A stretch of DNA of 64,000 bases from Cunninghamia lanceolata (GCA_027924645.1 BSBN01000809.1:41260001-41324000), one strand, 5' to 3'. Positions 22,904-36,194 are shown, numbered from the stretch's first letter. Notes: generated by a model not told the origin, from the sequence alone. Made by a program: numbers and translations.

Positions 22904-25900
22904 TGTAACATCCACGTTCTAAAAACATAGTTAAAACCAAAAATTTCACCATAAAGTAAATTTACAAGGTAAAAATGAGATAAAGAAAATTTTTCTTTTA
23001 TTCAACATATAGTCGAGTAATTACAATTACAAGATATCTCGTTACAAGTTCAATAAACCATAGTCTTTCTCAATTACAATGTTTACAAAAAAATAAATCT
23101 ATTATAAATACCTGAATCAGATAGTGTTTTACTTAATCTCAATCAACACAAGTCTTAAAGATATACTGCATCCGAAAATCTGACATCTTTATCGCAAGCC
23201 TCGGCATGTCTTCTGCTAGAGAGAGAGAGTATCTTTCCAGTGATTTACCTCCAACCACAGACCGTCGGTCTCTCGCACTCCTTCCTAACCAGAAGTGGCC
23301 CTTCCCTTCACGAGAAGTATAGACCAAGGTGACCAGTGGTAATTTGCCTTTCCGAGTACATAGTGTTGTATCTTACACAACTCTATCTATCATACAACCC
23401 TAGATACCCTCTAGCTAAGTATGATTCCTGATAGGATGTGCAATCCAGATACAGTGAACCGACAATGCATGCAGAGACATATGCATTACTATGGCCATAG
23501 TTTCAATATAAATTGACGTTCCCAATGAACGTTGTCGTAATGTTCACCCACTCCAACTCGACTTGGATACTATCATATTCCTACAGTTCGACTTGGTCAA
23601 TTATGTTTAACTTGAGAAGTTATGGCATTTGAACAATTGAGTCTTCCCGACCCATACATGTTTTCTTACACTGTCTATAATCCATAGACCCGTTCAACTT
23701 TCTTTCTTTATGAGGACTCTCATTGCTTCATCGCAATTCCTGAGGTCGACGACTTATTGTCTCATAATATATAAAGATAGATTAATTACGAATACGATGA
23801 TAACCTTACCCAGATTAAGCAATATAGTCTAGGAAACCAATTCCCTTCTTACAAGTAAGAATAATTACACATAGTCAGGGCACATGACCCTTTAATCACG
23901 ATCTAAATAATGACCTCATTGTCTTAATATAACAATTACCATATCTATGATAAGTCAAGGTTTAACTAAAGAGTTTTGACTAACTCAAACCTAGTCTTTC
24001 TAACTTAGGTGAATTCACAAGACACTGTCGTTGCTCTTTTAACATTATGGACTGATTATCCATTCTTAGGTATCTCTCTTTGCATCTTTGCAACATTTGA
24101 GATTCACCCCTTGTCAACAAGTAATAGTGTGAGAGAAGTTGTGATATAAAGATATAATGATTTTAATGTTTGACTAATCCTTTAATGGTACCTCTTGCAC
24201 GCTTGCAAAATCTAAGGCTTATGACTTGTATTTTAAGTCGACTTGTAGCCCAACACATGGTTTTTCCCCTTCCTAGGGTTAAACATTGTTGATTAGAAAC
24301 TAATCTCTTTCCAATAAGATAGACATGAGCATTACCAGATTAGGGTTCTCGACCTTCTTAGTCGACTCATACATAATCCATTAAACAGGGTGTAACCCCA
24401 AAAGGTATAATTATAACCTTACCCTACTGGGTCACTCTAGGGTTTTTGTATTTCCTTTTCCATGAAAATGGATAATCAAGAAAAGAGTTTAAGTTTACCA
24501 TTTTCCTTTAGTCTTCTATTTTTAACTCAGAATCCAAGTTCATTAATATGATACTACGAGTTGGTTTAATAGTTTCAAACTTGAAACATAGGAGTAGTCC
24601 ACTATGTCTCCGAAATTACTATTCAACATAGATATTACTTAAGACTTAATCAATCTTTTCCTTGAAAGTGTGGGTCCTTAGTATAATCATCGACATTCTA
24701 GGTTTTAGTCTTTCAAAAAGAACCTCTTGTTGCAACTACAACATGGAATCTATGACTTCCTGACATTCTATTCCTTGTTTGAAGGTTTAAATCTATTCTT
24801 GGTTCTAGAGTCTAGTATTGTCATAAAGAAATAGTTTTGTCTAGAACTTCATAGTTTAACCAAGTTACTCAACTTTCATTTAGAATAATTACCAAATCAT
24901 GGCTAATTAGATGCCATCATGTGACATGGTTTTATCGACCACCAGTCCTTTCTGGACTATCAAAAAAGGTTGGTCGAAATGGTACCTTAATGGAGTACAT
25001 AACATGCTACTATTTACAATAATACATATCCAAGATAAACATAGTTCTTCTTCTTGAACTAGTAATAGTATTTTGTACTATGAGACTCGAGAGTCTATCA
25101 TCTCTAAACCTCAATTATATCTAAACTTAGGGTTTTATCTTCCATATTCCAACACAATGGAATATCAAATACACTTGTTTTGAAAAGTAATATATTGTAA
25201 GAAAGAGATTATCCTCTAGTCTTTATCCGACTACAAGGTTGTCTAAATCTCACAAACGTTGACTAGTTTAAAATATTTGAGTTTTCCTCAGTTATAATAA
25301 TGCCATGGGTTCAATTTCAAGTCTAAACTTCTCCTAAGTTTAGTTTGATTCCCAAAAGGATGATGGAATAATTCTGTTTACTATCCACTTAGTTCTATGT
25401 TGAAAAGTTGCTCTTTCATTCATGTACTATTCATGTACTATGTTATCATTGAATATGGCCATCTATTTCATTTCGAGCAATAGAAGAAAAATGTAATAAA
25501 ATCCACAAGCTTGACAACATTGTCCATGTCAAGTTTATGTAGAAATAATGTGATTCCTTAAACACACAACTAATATAAATATATACACGTGGTTCTATAA
25601 GAGTACAAGAAAACTATTTTCCAAGTGGTATTCTATATCATACACATTCAATCATGAAAAATACTACTTACACAGAAACTTCACGACATAAAATCTCTGT
25701 CTATATCTAACATACAACCATGCATATGGATGACTACGTTATCTACCAAAAGATATTTAGAAGTGTCAAAATCTTTCGATCTAATCTTCATTTAAAAGCA
25801 GCAATGATTTATGACTATAAAAGATAAAGGAAAAACTTAAGTTATAACTGCCTTATTACCAAGTATTAAACTTAACATGAAGGCTTTCTTTCATAATAGT

Positions 25901-27928
25901 ATTGGCCCTGTATCAGTCTATGATATTGGCCTTAAAAAGTTAAAACATCGTCTCAACAATTTATTCCAAGGTAGAAATCTAGACGTGTATTACATAAAAT
26001 AAAAGAAGACTACATATTAAAAGAAGAACCTGGTTAGAATTCTTCGACAGTCTTGAACACCTTTGAAGAGCTCTATCTCTTCACTTATTGCTCCTAACCT
26101 CTCTTATCCCGTGGTCACCCTTACTATTTTCTTGCTTTACGTTTGTTACTTCCACAAAAAAAAAGATCTCTTTCCAAACTGTAGTAGCTATTCTATCCTC
26201 AATTCAACAACACTATTGTCTTCCTCTACATTAACACAATAGTCTCTACATAAAATCCTAGCTCACCTCCTCTTCCTACCGTGCACAGCGAAGCCCCCCA
26301 CAAAAAATGGATGGTGCCTTTCTCTGCAGCTTCTAAACATCAACCGTCGATCTCCTACCTCTGGCGCCCACTATGCTGGAGTAAAATGATATCTTTCTCA
26401 TGGTTCCACTATATTCTCCACCACATAACTCCTACACAGCTCCGCGAAGAAGGCGACCCACTCAATCTGCGGTTTCCTTTTGTTTCTCAACAACCACAGC
26501 CCCCTCAATGATGACAGAGCATCCGCATTTACTTTAACGGTTACACTATTATCACAACCGCATAACCTCCTACCTGACCACAACAAAGAAGATTCCCGGT
26601 CTCTCACGTCCACGATGAAGGAGAAACTCAGTATTGAACTCACGACCGTCACATGCCTAAACACAAGGGTCGACATAACTGCATCCACCCGACTCCTCAT
26701 TTGCAGCGGCCTCAACAAGATGGAGGTTCTAAATGATGATGTGGCATAACAACTTCGTCCTTCTTCCACAAGGAGACTTCTAACCTTCGACGAATGCAAC
26801 CCAACATCACTAGAGAAGAGAAATTCTCACAAGGTGATAACTAATAAATGCAAAAGGTGACTCCAAGGTCGAATAGAGGTAAAGAATCAAAACCGACTAA
26901 AGAAAGAAAGTGTGGGTTCTATCCAAGACAACTCAAGTTGTAAACTCGAAAAGAAAAAGACATATTCATAAAAGATGATGTCCCAACTGACAGAGCTTGG
27001 GCAAAAACCACTTGACTCGACAAGAAAACTGACATCAAGCAAACTGATGAAAACTACATCCCTTTAGCTGAGTTATGACTTAAATGATTGCGGAATATCC
27101 TTCCAAATGACGACCAAAACAATTATAGCATAAATCAACTTCTAATTCAACTTCCGTCGATTTACAAAAGGGGAATAAATTCACAACACATGATTAACGT
27201 GTTTTGAGGGCAATCACAACGGATTGGGCATAATGCAACACAAGTTTTCTAAATCGTTTGATGCACAAAATGACTTCTCGCATCTTTCGACTACGAGACG
27301 TGATCCACAAATCCGCCACAAAAATAGGTTCATCTGTTGACATTAAACGTCGACAATATTAGCATCATCTAACTTGATGGGAATGTCTTGACGTTTAAGA
27401 GGTGACAATAAAACCTCAAGTGACTCAAGAAGAATAACGCAACCGTTTTTACGGCTATGACATTGTTTACTTTACAACCAACTATGTCGACTCACCATCG
27501 ACTTGACTAGATGATAATCAAGGTATCGACTACCCGTCGAATTAGATTCAAAAGTAAGTGGCAAGACAAGACATACCTCATACGACTCATTGGTTCACAT
27601 TATCATTTAACACTAGACTCGTTTGGCAAATTAACCACTCGTAATCCAAAGTCTATCTCTTTCTTCTCGAAAGATACTCTCTCTCTTCTCTGAGAGTTGA
27701 TAACTTGTAATCCTGTTTCACTTGTCATCAAACAATAAGAGATCAGTGCATCATTATTCAAAATAAATCAAATCTCATCATATAGATATAAAATCGACAA
27801 TAACATAATCATTTCCATGATTTCCTAAATGATATTCAATATAATTCCATGTCATATCTTCTCAATAAATTTACTTATGCCCAAGTAAAAAGATAAAAGT
27901 ATAGCAAGTCAGAAATAGGGATGTAACA
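22904..27928. mobile_element. 5.0-kb non-coding insertion, candidate giant solo LTR
   Basis: It begins TGTAACATCC and ends GGATGTAACA (near-perfect 10-bp inverted ends with TG...CA), with a perfect 5-bp target duplication GAAAC (22899-22903 and 27929-27933). Both flanks belong to the same LINE ORF1: GAAATCCTCTTCTGG on the left, CTCTTCTGGAAAACACC on the right. Across 5025 bp I find no gag, pol or transposase; frames reach only about 60-130 codons without domains. I see no internal repeat of the terminal sequence, so it is one long LTR-like unit rather than two LTRs around an interior. The strand is unknown. A large retrotransposon derivative (LARD) with diverged LTRs is the alternative. Confidence 0.65.
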
Positions 27929-28166
27929 GAAACTCTCTTCTGGAAAACACCAGATGTTGCTTAGATCAACCACGAAAGGGGGTAATTGTGATTAGAATAG
28001 AAATTTCTCAGAGAAGGGGCTTTCTGAGAATACAACTATTTTACATTGTTGTTTTTAGTATGCTCTATAGGTTATGTTGACATCACTTATCTTTCATCAA
28101 TCAATATAATCTCCTGCAACTATGGTTGTGCATTATGTATAAAAAAAAAGATAACTACTTGAGATA

Positions 28167-28930
28167 GAAAAATAAAATATTCATGGGGTCACTACCTCCA
28201 GAAATATCTCCTAAAAAAATTTAACAATGGTTGCTAGACAAAATAAGCTATGCACAGCATGGGGACATGCCCTAAGCCATTAATTTAAGAATTATTTTAT
28301 TTTATTGCATTGTTTAGAGTTCTTTACTTTTGTTTATAACTTTTAATTTTACTTTTGAAAAAGTCATCATTAGGTAATTCTTTTGTTTTTTCTTTAAAAA
28401 AGTGTAGTAAATATTATATATTTATATGTTACTTTTTTAATAATTCCATAGGTTATATTTGGACCCATGGTTGTAATCCATTGTCTTGCAAACCACTAGT
28501 GGTTTCTAATTCTTATTTCCTCTATATATTGGAGACATGAGATAAAGGTTTTATATATGATCTTTTGCAAGTACTATCATACTATTGGAATGTTTTCAGA
28601 TTCAAGAGAGAAGTTGAATGTATTATTGTAACCTAATTTTATTGTATTAATACAGACTTGTGCTCTCATGGTGGAGTTTTTCCCAAAAGGGTTTCTTCAT
28701 GTACATTTGGTGTTATGTGTTTGTGTTCATGGGTTTTATGATTTCTTATTATTGATTTACACATTTATCCATGTTCTAATTAATTTTTATGGTCAATTAT
28801 ATGTACCTTTAATTGGGTGAATCAAATTTGTACATTTTATGTTTATAGTTTCATTGGATTTATTCATTAGTTGTCTCAACAAGATGTGTAGTTGTTGAGA
28901 TTAAGTTTTGGGGCACACTCAACTTGAATA
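28167..28930 (+). mobile_element. LTR-like (copia U5-type) sequence, limits unclear
   Basis: GTGGAGTTTTTCCCAAAAGG followed by TTTCTTCATGTACATTTGG near 28672-28710 is typical of the transcribed part of copia LTRs. A possible LTR end CTCAACA lies near 28880. No start or target duplication was fixed. The rest is AT-rich and non-coding. Confidence 0.4.
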
Positions 28931-28979
28931 GAAATCTCATATCTTCCCTCTTGCACTAGATTGTTAATTCAATGCCTAC

Positions 28980-30580
28980 TACCACTTGAGTTTTATGTGT
29001 AGACTTTAATATGGTTGAGATGGCATGTGATATAGATGGCACTCTTCCCATGCACTAGACAACTGACAAAAGGGAAGCTTGGTATTTCATGCGCAATAAA
29101 CTGGGTATTTTTAATCCCAACATAGGTTATCTTCATAACTCCCCATTAGTATATGTGGAGCAACTTCTAGGCTAGATTTGATAAAGTGTAGAAACAACTT
29201 GATCATGTTATGATTTCAGTGCAATCCTTCTTTTCATTTGCCAGTTGTTTCTCCCTTCAGATGGATCCTTTGCTAGACATTGTCCTTTTCGGTCACTCTC
29301 CCATTTGGTTTTGCATTGAATGACAACTTGCTAAACCCAAGGCTAGCAAGACTCAATTTTTTTCTTAACAAATCCTTGCTAACTCATCAACTCATGTTGG
29401 CCCACATCCAATATGTCTAGAACCTTGATCCTCGGCCTACTCGGCAGACAGGTTGGATTAACTGGTGGAATATTGTTATTAAACACACCTCTTGCTTCAT
29501 TCAAATTTATGGCCTCCATCTAGCTCAGTTTTGCCAGTGCTCATACGAGGCCACCACCTCAAAGCTTCACCAAGCCATCATTGTGTTGGAAGCCAATCCA
29601 TTGGCTCCTACTTTGCAGATGTGGGTGGTTGAGCTTCATCAATAGAAGCAAATTATTGATAGTCATATAGCTAGAGGCACTTAAATTAAATCTTTTCTAC
29701 ATTGGCTCAAAAAAGGAGATAGAGCCTCTAAAGAAATTTTCCAAGCTCTTCATGCTTGCCATACTTCTCAGACCATTAAACAAATCAAAGACAACCATAA
29801 GCTCCTAATTGAACTTCCTGACATCTTTTAGGCTTTTGTTCATCATTATGAGCAAGTGTTTAAAGCTCAGGAGAATTCTCTTGAACATGAACAAGCTTCA
29901 AATGCAAGAGTGCCTTAGGGTTGCCCCTTGCCAACTTTCTCATTCTCAGTGAGTCTTTTGTGATCAATTTCTCTACATTGTTGATCCCCATGAAGCCATC
30001 TTTTCCATCCAGATAATGACAAAGATCCTAGATTTGTGATGGTTTTCCTTGTGAGTTATACAAGATTCTCTGGGATTTGGTTGGAGAGGATCTTCATAAT
30101 GCATACCTTGAAGCTTTTCATTCTAATTCCTTTAGAAAAATTATAAACAAAGGAAACATTAAGTTCATAACCAAGTCCAGAGATCCTAAGAATATATGCA
30201 ACTAGAAACTGGCTACTCTACTTAATATATCCTACAAGATCATAGCCAAGGCTCTTTCTTTAACTTGTGTCACATTCTTCCACAAATTGTGCATGCTGAA
30301 CAAATTAGCTTCATTAAGTGTAGGTATATTTTAGACAATATTATTGTAGTCTAGAAATGCATGGAGAAGGCTCGACGATCACAACAACAAACTGTGTTCA
30401 TCAAAATTGACTTTGCTAAAGCCTTTGACTACATTGAGTGGCCTTTTATCCTTGTCATGATTCAAGCTTTATGCTTTGACCCTCGCTTTGTGTAATATGT
30501 TCACATGCTTTTTTCAAATGCCTCTTCTTGTCTCACTATCAATGGGCATCAATCCAACGCATTTGTGCTCTTTAGGTCTG
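28980..30580 (+). pseudogene. LINE ORF2 relic (endonuclease end and reverse transcriptase)
   Basis: The translated text in shifting frames includes VDFNMVEMACD...DG (endonuclease, about 29000), EAWYFMRNKLGIFNPN, a degraded HSPI motif near 29300, then RT pieces: GFPCELYKILWDLVGEDL at about 30040-30095, KIINKGNIKFI, LLNISYKIIAKALS near 30220-30260, and KIDFAKAFDYIEW near 30400 with the first catalytic Asp. It stops at 30580 where chromovirus I begins, so the rest of RT and the C-terminus are missing. Stops and frameshifts are frequent. It is probably a different LINE copy from the half-LINE, with a copia-type LTR between. Confidence 0.7.
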
Positions 30581-30893
30581 TGAGAGGAACCTCCTGTAAC
30601 AATATAATGAAAAATACACAAAATAACAGAAATAGCAGAAACACAGAAGGAATTTATTGATCGTAGGCCACTTTGAGGGTGCAACCTCCTTTGAGCAAGC
30701 TCAATACAATAAATTTGTGGATGCCTTCATTGGCCTCAACACGTACTTATAAACTAAGTCTAATCTAAACAACTATTACTTCCCATGAATGTGGGATAAT
30801 ACAATATACTCACGGGACAACTTACAAAGCATATGCATCCAACAACAATATACTAACAAAGTAAAGAGAAGGGTTTAACATGGGTTCCTAACA
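30581..30893 (-). repeat. 3' LTR of chromovirus I
   Basis: TGAGAGGAAC...GGTTCCTAACA on the plus strand, 313 bp. On the element's own strand it starts TGTTAGGAACC. Confidence 0.85.
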
Positions 30894-30899
30894 TCCCCT

Positions 30900-32475
30900 C
30901 CCTCTTAGAAAAGCTTTGTCCTCAAAGCTTAAGATGTGGAAATTGTTGCTGAATCTGAAGGAGTGGTTCCCATGTAGCATCCTTTGGTTGCATTCCGTGC
31001 CACTGAATTAATACCTATGTGATGGATCGAGAGCGAAGCTGATGAGTGCGCCTGTCGAGGATTGCCTCCAGCTCCAAAATGATGGATCCTTTGTTATCCA
31101 GTTCTGGTAAAACAGTTTGTACTCTGATGTTGGTGCTAAGAACTTTCTTTAGACAAGAGACATGAAATACTGGATGAATGCGGGAAGGAGGAAGCTCCAA
31201 TTTATAAGCAATTGACCCAATCTTCTAAAGAACCTTATATGGCCCATAGAACTTTGAATCCAACTTATGACGCCCTTTGAGTTTTAGGGATGATTGCTTG
31301 TATGGCTGTAGACGAAGAAAAACCATATTACCTACTTGAAAAGTGCACTCAGAACGGTGCTGATCAGCTTGTTGTTTCATTTGAATTCTCACCATGTGAA
31401 GATTGTCCTACAAGATGCGAAGAATCTGATCCCAAGTTCAGAGAATCGTGTCGACTGCCTCAACTGGTGAACTGCTAGGGGTGTATGGAAGGAGCACTGG
31501 CGGTACCTGACCATAGACTACTTCATATGGAGTCATTTTAGATGCAGTGTGATAGGAGGTATTGTACCACCATTCAGCGAGAGGGAGCCACTTTGGCCAC
31601 TCATGTTGTTGTTCTGAGGTGAAGCAACGAAGATAAGTTTCCAAACATTTGTTGATAATTTTAGTCTAACCATCTATTTGTGGGTGATACCCTGAACTCA
31701 TCTTCAGTTTGGTGCCAGTGTGTTGAAATAATTTTGTCCAAAAATGACTGGTGAAAGTTGCATCACAATCTGAGACAATGGAAGAAGGGATGCCATGAAG
31801 ACGGAAGATCTAGTCCATGAAAATTTGTGTGACTGAGGATGTGGTATAGGGATGGCTGAGGGCACAAAAATGACTATATTTGGAGAGGCGATCAACCACA
31901 ACCAAGATCACTGTCTTCCCTCCAGATTTAGGGAGCCCCTCAATGAAATCCATAGAAATATCTATCCAAATCCACATAGGGATGGGCAAGGGTTCGAGCA
32001 ATCCAGGAAGGAGTGTCGTTTCACCCTTGTTGCGATGGTAGGTATTACATTCAACCACCATCTATTGAATTGCCCTTTTCATTCCCTTCCAAAAGAAGTT
32101 ACACCATGCCTGCTCATAAGTTTTGAGGAACCCAGAGTGCCTTGTCGATGGAGAAGCATGGAGTTCATAGAAGACAGTCTGTTGAAGATCTGTGCTCTAG
32201 GGAAGCAACTAATGACCCTTGTATCTCAGAAAGGCACCATCCCAAGAGTAATGTGGTACAACAGAAGGGTTATTGGTCAACTGTTGGATGATTTCAGATA
32301 ATGAAGAGTCATTGACATAGCCCTGCTGGACAGATTCCAACCAATTTGGAACAGGCATAGAAATAGCTGAAATATAAGCTTGGTCATCAAATGTGTGAGA
32401 AAGAGCATCTGCCACAATATTGTCCTTACCCTTCTTGTAATTGATCTCATAGTCATAACCCATGAGTTTGCTAAC
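30900..32475 (-). pseudogene. Chromovirus I integrase and chromodomain
   Basis: The integrase inserts element DNA, and the chromodomain is thought to steer it to chromatin. Readable parts: KGKDNIVADALSH at the RNase H border (about 32410-32450), YHRNKGET at the zinc-finger end, DISMDFIEGLPKS with the first catalytic Asp (about 31950), a degraded second Asp region (IVSDCDATF), then GYHPQIDG followed by stop and TKIIN. Here the catalytic Glu of D,D-35-E is Lys (codon at 31660-31662) and the preceding Gln codon is TAG. PPSRIHPVFHVSCLKKV and the chromodomain (ILDRRTHQLRSRS...LIQWHG...ATWEP) follow to about 30920. At least six stops. Confidence 0.8.
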
Positions 32476-32481
32476 CCATTT

Positions 32482-33645
32482 CTATTGTGCCGGGGAGGAG
32501 ACCCGTTGTTCTAGAAAATATTTCAGACTCTGGTGATCAATCTTGATGCAGAAATGATTCCCTAGTAGGTATGGCTGCCACTTTTGTACTGTACGCAAAA
32601 TAGCCATCATTTCCTTCTCATATGTAGAGAGTACTAAATTCTTACCAGAAAGGGCTTTGCTGGTGAACGCAATGGGATGTTCATCTTGAAGGAGAACAAC
32701 ACCAAGTCCATTACCGCAAGCATCACTCTCAATAGTGAAGTTCTTGGAAAAATCTGGCATAGCTAGAACAAGTGTAGTACACATAGCTTGTTTCAGTTTT
32801 TCAAATGCACACTAAAAATGTGTCCATGTAAAAGCATCTTTTTTCAACATAGCTATTAATGGAGCTGCAATCTTCCCATAATCCTTGACAAACTTGCGAT
32901 AGTAGCCAGTTAGTCCCAAAAAACCACGGAGGCTCCTGAGTGTCTAAGGATGCGGCTAATTTTTCATGGCATTTATTTTTGCAGGATCCACTTGAACCCC
33001 TTGGGATGAAACAATATGTCTGAGATACTCCACTTCTTCTTGGCCAAAAACACATTTAGACTGTTTTGCACAGAGGTGATGATTAGAGAGAAGTTGCAGT
33101 ATGAGATCCAGATGTTGGAGATGCTCAACCCATGTTTTACTATAGATGAGGATATCATCGAAGAAGACCAGAATGAATTTCCGTAGGTAGGGTTGGAATA
33201 TTTTATTCATCAATGCCTGGAATGTTGAAGGGGCATTAGTGAGGCTAAAGGGCATGACCAAAAACTCATAGTGGCCATCATGTGTGCGAAAAGCCATTTT
33301 AGGGATATCATCCTCATGAACCCGAATTTGGTGATACCCAGAATGAAGATCCAACTTGGAGAAAAAATGAGCGCCAAGAAGCTCATCAACAATAGGAATC
33401 AGAAACTTATCCTTGATTGTGATGTGATTGAGTGCTCGAAAGTCAATGCAGAGGTGCCATGACCCATCTTTTTTCTGGACAAGAAGAACTGGTGAAGAAA
33501 AGGAACTGGTACTAGGGCAAATAATACCTTGCTTTAGTAAGTCTCAAACTAGCATTTCAATCTCTATCTTTTGGTGAAATGGGTAGTGGTAGGGCCTTAT
33601 GTTGGGAGGAATGCTTCCAAGAAGGAGCTGAATATGGTGGTCCTC
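32482..33645 (-). pseudogene. Chromovirus I reverse transcriptase and RNase H
   Basis: RT copies element RNA to DNA. Motifs: [13 protein letters not shown] (as [12 protein letters not shown] near 33350), [15 protein letters not shown], and the catalytic FFDDILIYS at about 33137-33165. RNase H follows: FTIESDACGNGLGVVL with the catalytic Asp, TYEKEMMAIL, and KIDHQSLKYFLEQR near 32490-32540. A frameshift near 32960 and several stops break the frame. The conserved order matches chromovirus II. Confidence 0.85.
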
Positions 33646-33648
33646 TAG

Positions 33649-34209
33649 TCATGAAGGTGGCAATCCCACTCGTTCGGCAAAGACACATGCATACCTATCC
33701 AAAATTCGTTGTAGATCCGAAGGAGTAGTGGAGACCACTGATGGTTGCATCTGAATGGAATGGAGCTGGGCGATGACACCATGTGAATTATTCTTAAGAA
33801 GATTTTCCATGTGATGTAAACTTATGATGTTGAGAGACCCTAGTTGTAAGCCCTTCAATGTGTGTTTTTGCCCATTGTCTGAAAACTGCATCCAAAGTTC
33901 AGCAAAATCCCATAAGATGGGTCCAAGTGTGCGTAACCATTGAGTGCCCAAAACCACATCACATCCACCTAAGGGTAAGGCAAACATGTCAGAGCACAGG
34001 TTATAATCTCCAATAGAGAAATGCACATTGTGAAACTTCCCTTTGCAAGGTAATGTGCCCCCATTGGTAATCATGACTTCAAAGCTAGAGCAAGGATGGA
34101 TAAAACAATCACCCTGTTTGGTGATCCGAGGGTCAATGAAGTTATGAGTGCTACCAAAATCAATGAGTATTGTAAGAGGGAGCTTCTTGAAGTAACCCTT
34201 GACCCGCAT
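33649..34209 (-). pseudogene. Chromovirus I protease region
   Basis: An open stretch of 186 codons. The aspartic protease motif normally reads IDSGSTHNFI; here it is LIDFGSTHNFID, with Ser replaced by Phe (C-to-T). VVLGTQWLRTLG marks the second half of the fold. The C-terminal part leads to the RT. Confidence 0.8.
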
Positions 34210-34292
34210 GGTTTGTGGGGTGATGACTCCTGCTAAAGCATGAGAGAGATCTCTAGGTGGTCTTCCTGAGAAGTAGGGTCAATAGGCGGCTG

Positions 34293-35229
34293 CTAAGTTT
34301 CAACCTGATCATCTACTATATCATGAGCATCTTCATAAACTTCAGTTGCAGGTGGAGAATCCACATCCAAGAGATAGAGCTTTTGCTCGACACATCTATG
34401 TCCCTGAGTGAATTTCTCATCAGAATTATAACAAAGCCCTTTTTCTCTACGTGCCCGCATCTCTGCTTCAGACAAATGCTTGATAGGAGTTGTTCTAGGA
34501 GCTGGCATCATTGGAGGTATTTGGGAAACCATATTTCTGAATGGAACAAAATTGGATTTGGAGCGCTGTTGAGCTGTGATCTTATCCTCCGCCAACTTAC
34601 CCAACCCTAGGGCTTTCATCATTGTGCTGGGACGGAACATTTTAACCTCAAATCAGATTGCATCCTTAAGACCACTGACAAAACCACTCCTAAAGAATTC
34701 ATTAGACAATCCCTCTGTGTGATTGGGTAGTTTTTCAAATTTTGTCTGATATTCTCTCATAGTGCCTGTTTAGCGAAGTTTAGTGAGTGCCCCTGTGAAG
34801 TCATCAAAAGTACTAGGGCCAAATCGTTGCAAAATGAGTTTGCAAAAATCTATCCATTTGGGTTTTTCATGAGCCTTGATGTACCAACGGAACCATTGAA
34901 GGGCTTCATGTTCCAAATAAAAGGATGCAAGTGGGACTTTGTTGACATCAAAAGTATTATGCAGACTGAAATATTGTTCTTCCTGATATATCCATCTAGT
35001 TGGATCATCACCATTGAAGTGAGGAAAATCAAGCTTCAGCCCACAAAAAATTACTAGAAGAAGAGAACCCAGTGTTTGCAGGAGACTCTGGCTGCCGTCT
35101 ATTGTTTATGGCTGAATGCTGAAGATTGAGGCCAAGAACTTTTTCATCCAGAACTTGGAGTTTGGTCTTGAGGGTTGCAAGTTCATCCTCCATGTTTTTT
35201 GCTCTTGTGCAGGTGACAACCATAGCCAA
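34293..35229 (-). pseudogene. Chromovirus I gag
   Basis: The likely start is near 35226 (MVVTCTRAKNMEDE), followed by a coiled-coil-like stretch. The retrotransposon gag core (WIYQEEQYF..., LEHEALQWFRW) runs through 35000-34850 in another frame. The CCHC-type knuckle near 34420-34460 reads CYNSDEKFTQGHRC, with the second Cys replaced by Ser. Stops near 34770 and 34650 break it. About 950 bp of untranslated leader separate it from the LTR. Confidence 0.75.
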
Positions 35230-36194
35230 GAGATTTTTTTTTGGGAATGGGTAGAAAAACAAAAATAGAAACTTTTTTAGTAAAAGAAAATTTGGATTTG
35301 GGAAAAACTCTGATGGGTAATTGGGGTTTGACTAGGTTTTGGACACTTTCTGAGGGATAGGAAAGTAGAAAATAGGGATTTCAGAAGCGGGGTGAAAGAA
35401 TGGGAAAATTTGTCAAAGAGGGATAAAGGAGCAAAAATAGGAAATGAACACTGTGGCAAAATTTGAAGGCTATTGGGTGAGAATCGAAGAAGTTATGGTA
35501 AACCCTAAAAATAGACAAATGTGGGATTTCTGGCTTCAATAAGTGAAATTTGGGATAGGGTCCTCAAGGAAGAAAATATGCAAAATGAAATTTTAGGGGT
35601 TCTAGTGAATTTTGAGAGGAAACGGGGCTAAAGCAAGGAAGATATGGCAAAAAAATAGATTTTTTTTTTGGAAACAATCTGCAAACGGCTCTGGACGGAT
35701 TCAATCTGTGATTTGCCAGCTGTCAATAGATATGGGCCCGAGGTATGTTTGGCTGCCTAAAGGTTCAGGGGAGTCACTTGGCCACCAATGCTATCTAACG
35801 ACTTGCGTATTGGGGCAGTACCCCTCACTCCACCAATCAGGTAAAACTGATAACCACTTTGCCACAAATGATAGCTCTTGGTTTACCTCATAGATGGGAA
35901 CTAGTCAATCAAGTAGGGGTTGTTGCCCTTTTCACTGGCAAGCCCTCTCAATGGGCCAACTACTTTGGGGTTCCTATGGTACCCCTCACAATGCGTTTTA
36001 GGGCTATGTCTAGCCACTTCCCATAGTTAAGAGGATAGGGTTATTCCCTGATCCAAACCTGCAATTGAAATGAACAATACAGATGCAAAAAAAGAAAGAA
36101 CTACTACAATAATCACAATGCCTGGAGGCCACTGCAGAAAAAAATTCAGCAGAAATTCCACCCAGCGAGCCCAAGAAAGTGCTTTGATACCAGA

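Larger units (their letters stand above)
21392..28147 (+). mobile_element. ORF1-only LINE ('half-LINE'), interrupted
   Basis: An L1-like ORF1 (DUF4283 plus zinc knuckle) is followed, after removal of the 5-kb insertion at 22904-27928, by about 210 bp resembling a LINE 3' end and a run of nine A (28141-28149). No EN or RT sequence lies between. A candidate target duplication flanks it: AAGATAATTGCTTAAGATA at 21373-21391 and AAGATAACTACTTGAGATA at 28148-28166, 16 of 19 matching, all differences transitions. Total element about 1.7 kb. It could be an internally deleted LINE or a family that lost ORF2. The duplication lies in AT-rich DNA, so chance cannot be excluded. Confidence 0.55.

Noticed and set aside
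26281..26799. Overlapping 76-133 aa frames in the 5-kb insertion
   Set aside because: Frames on both strands with no domain in a locally GC-richer patch; more likely LTR sequence than a gene.
22904..27928. Reading TGTAACATCC...GGATGTAACA as a DNA transposon with 10-bp inverted repeats
   Set aside because: A 5-bp duplication plus TG...CA ends fit LTR-type insertion better, although without relatives this is not certain.
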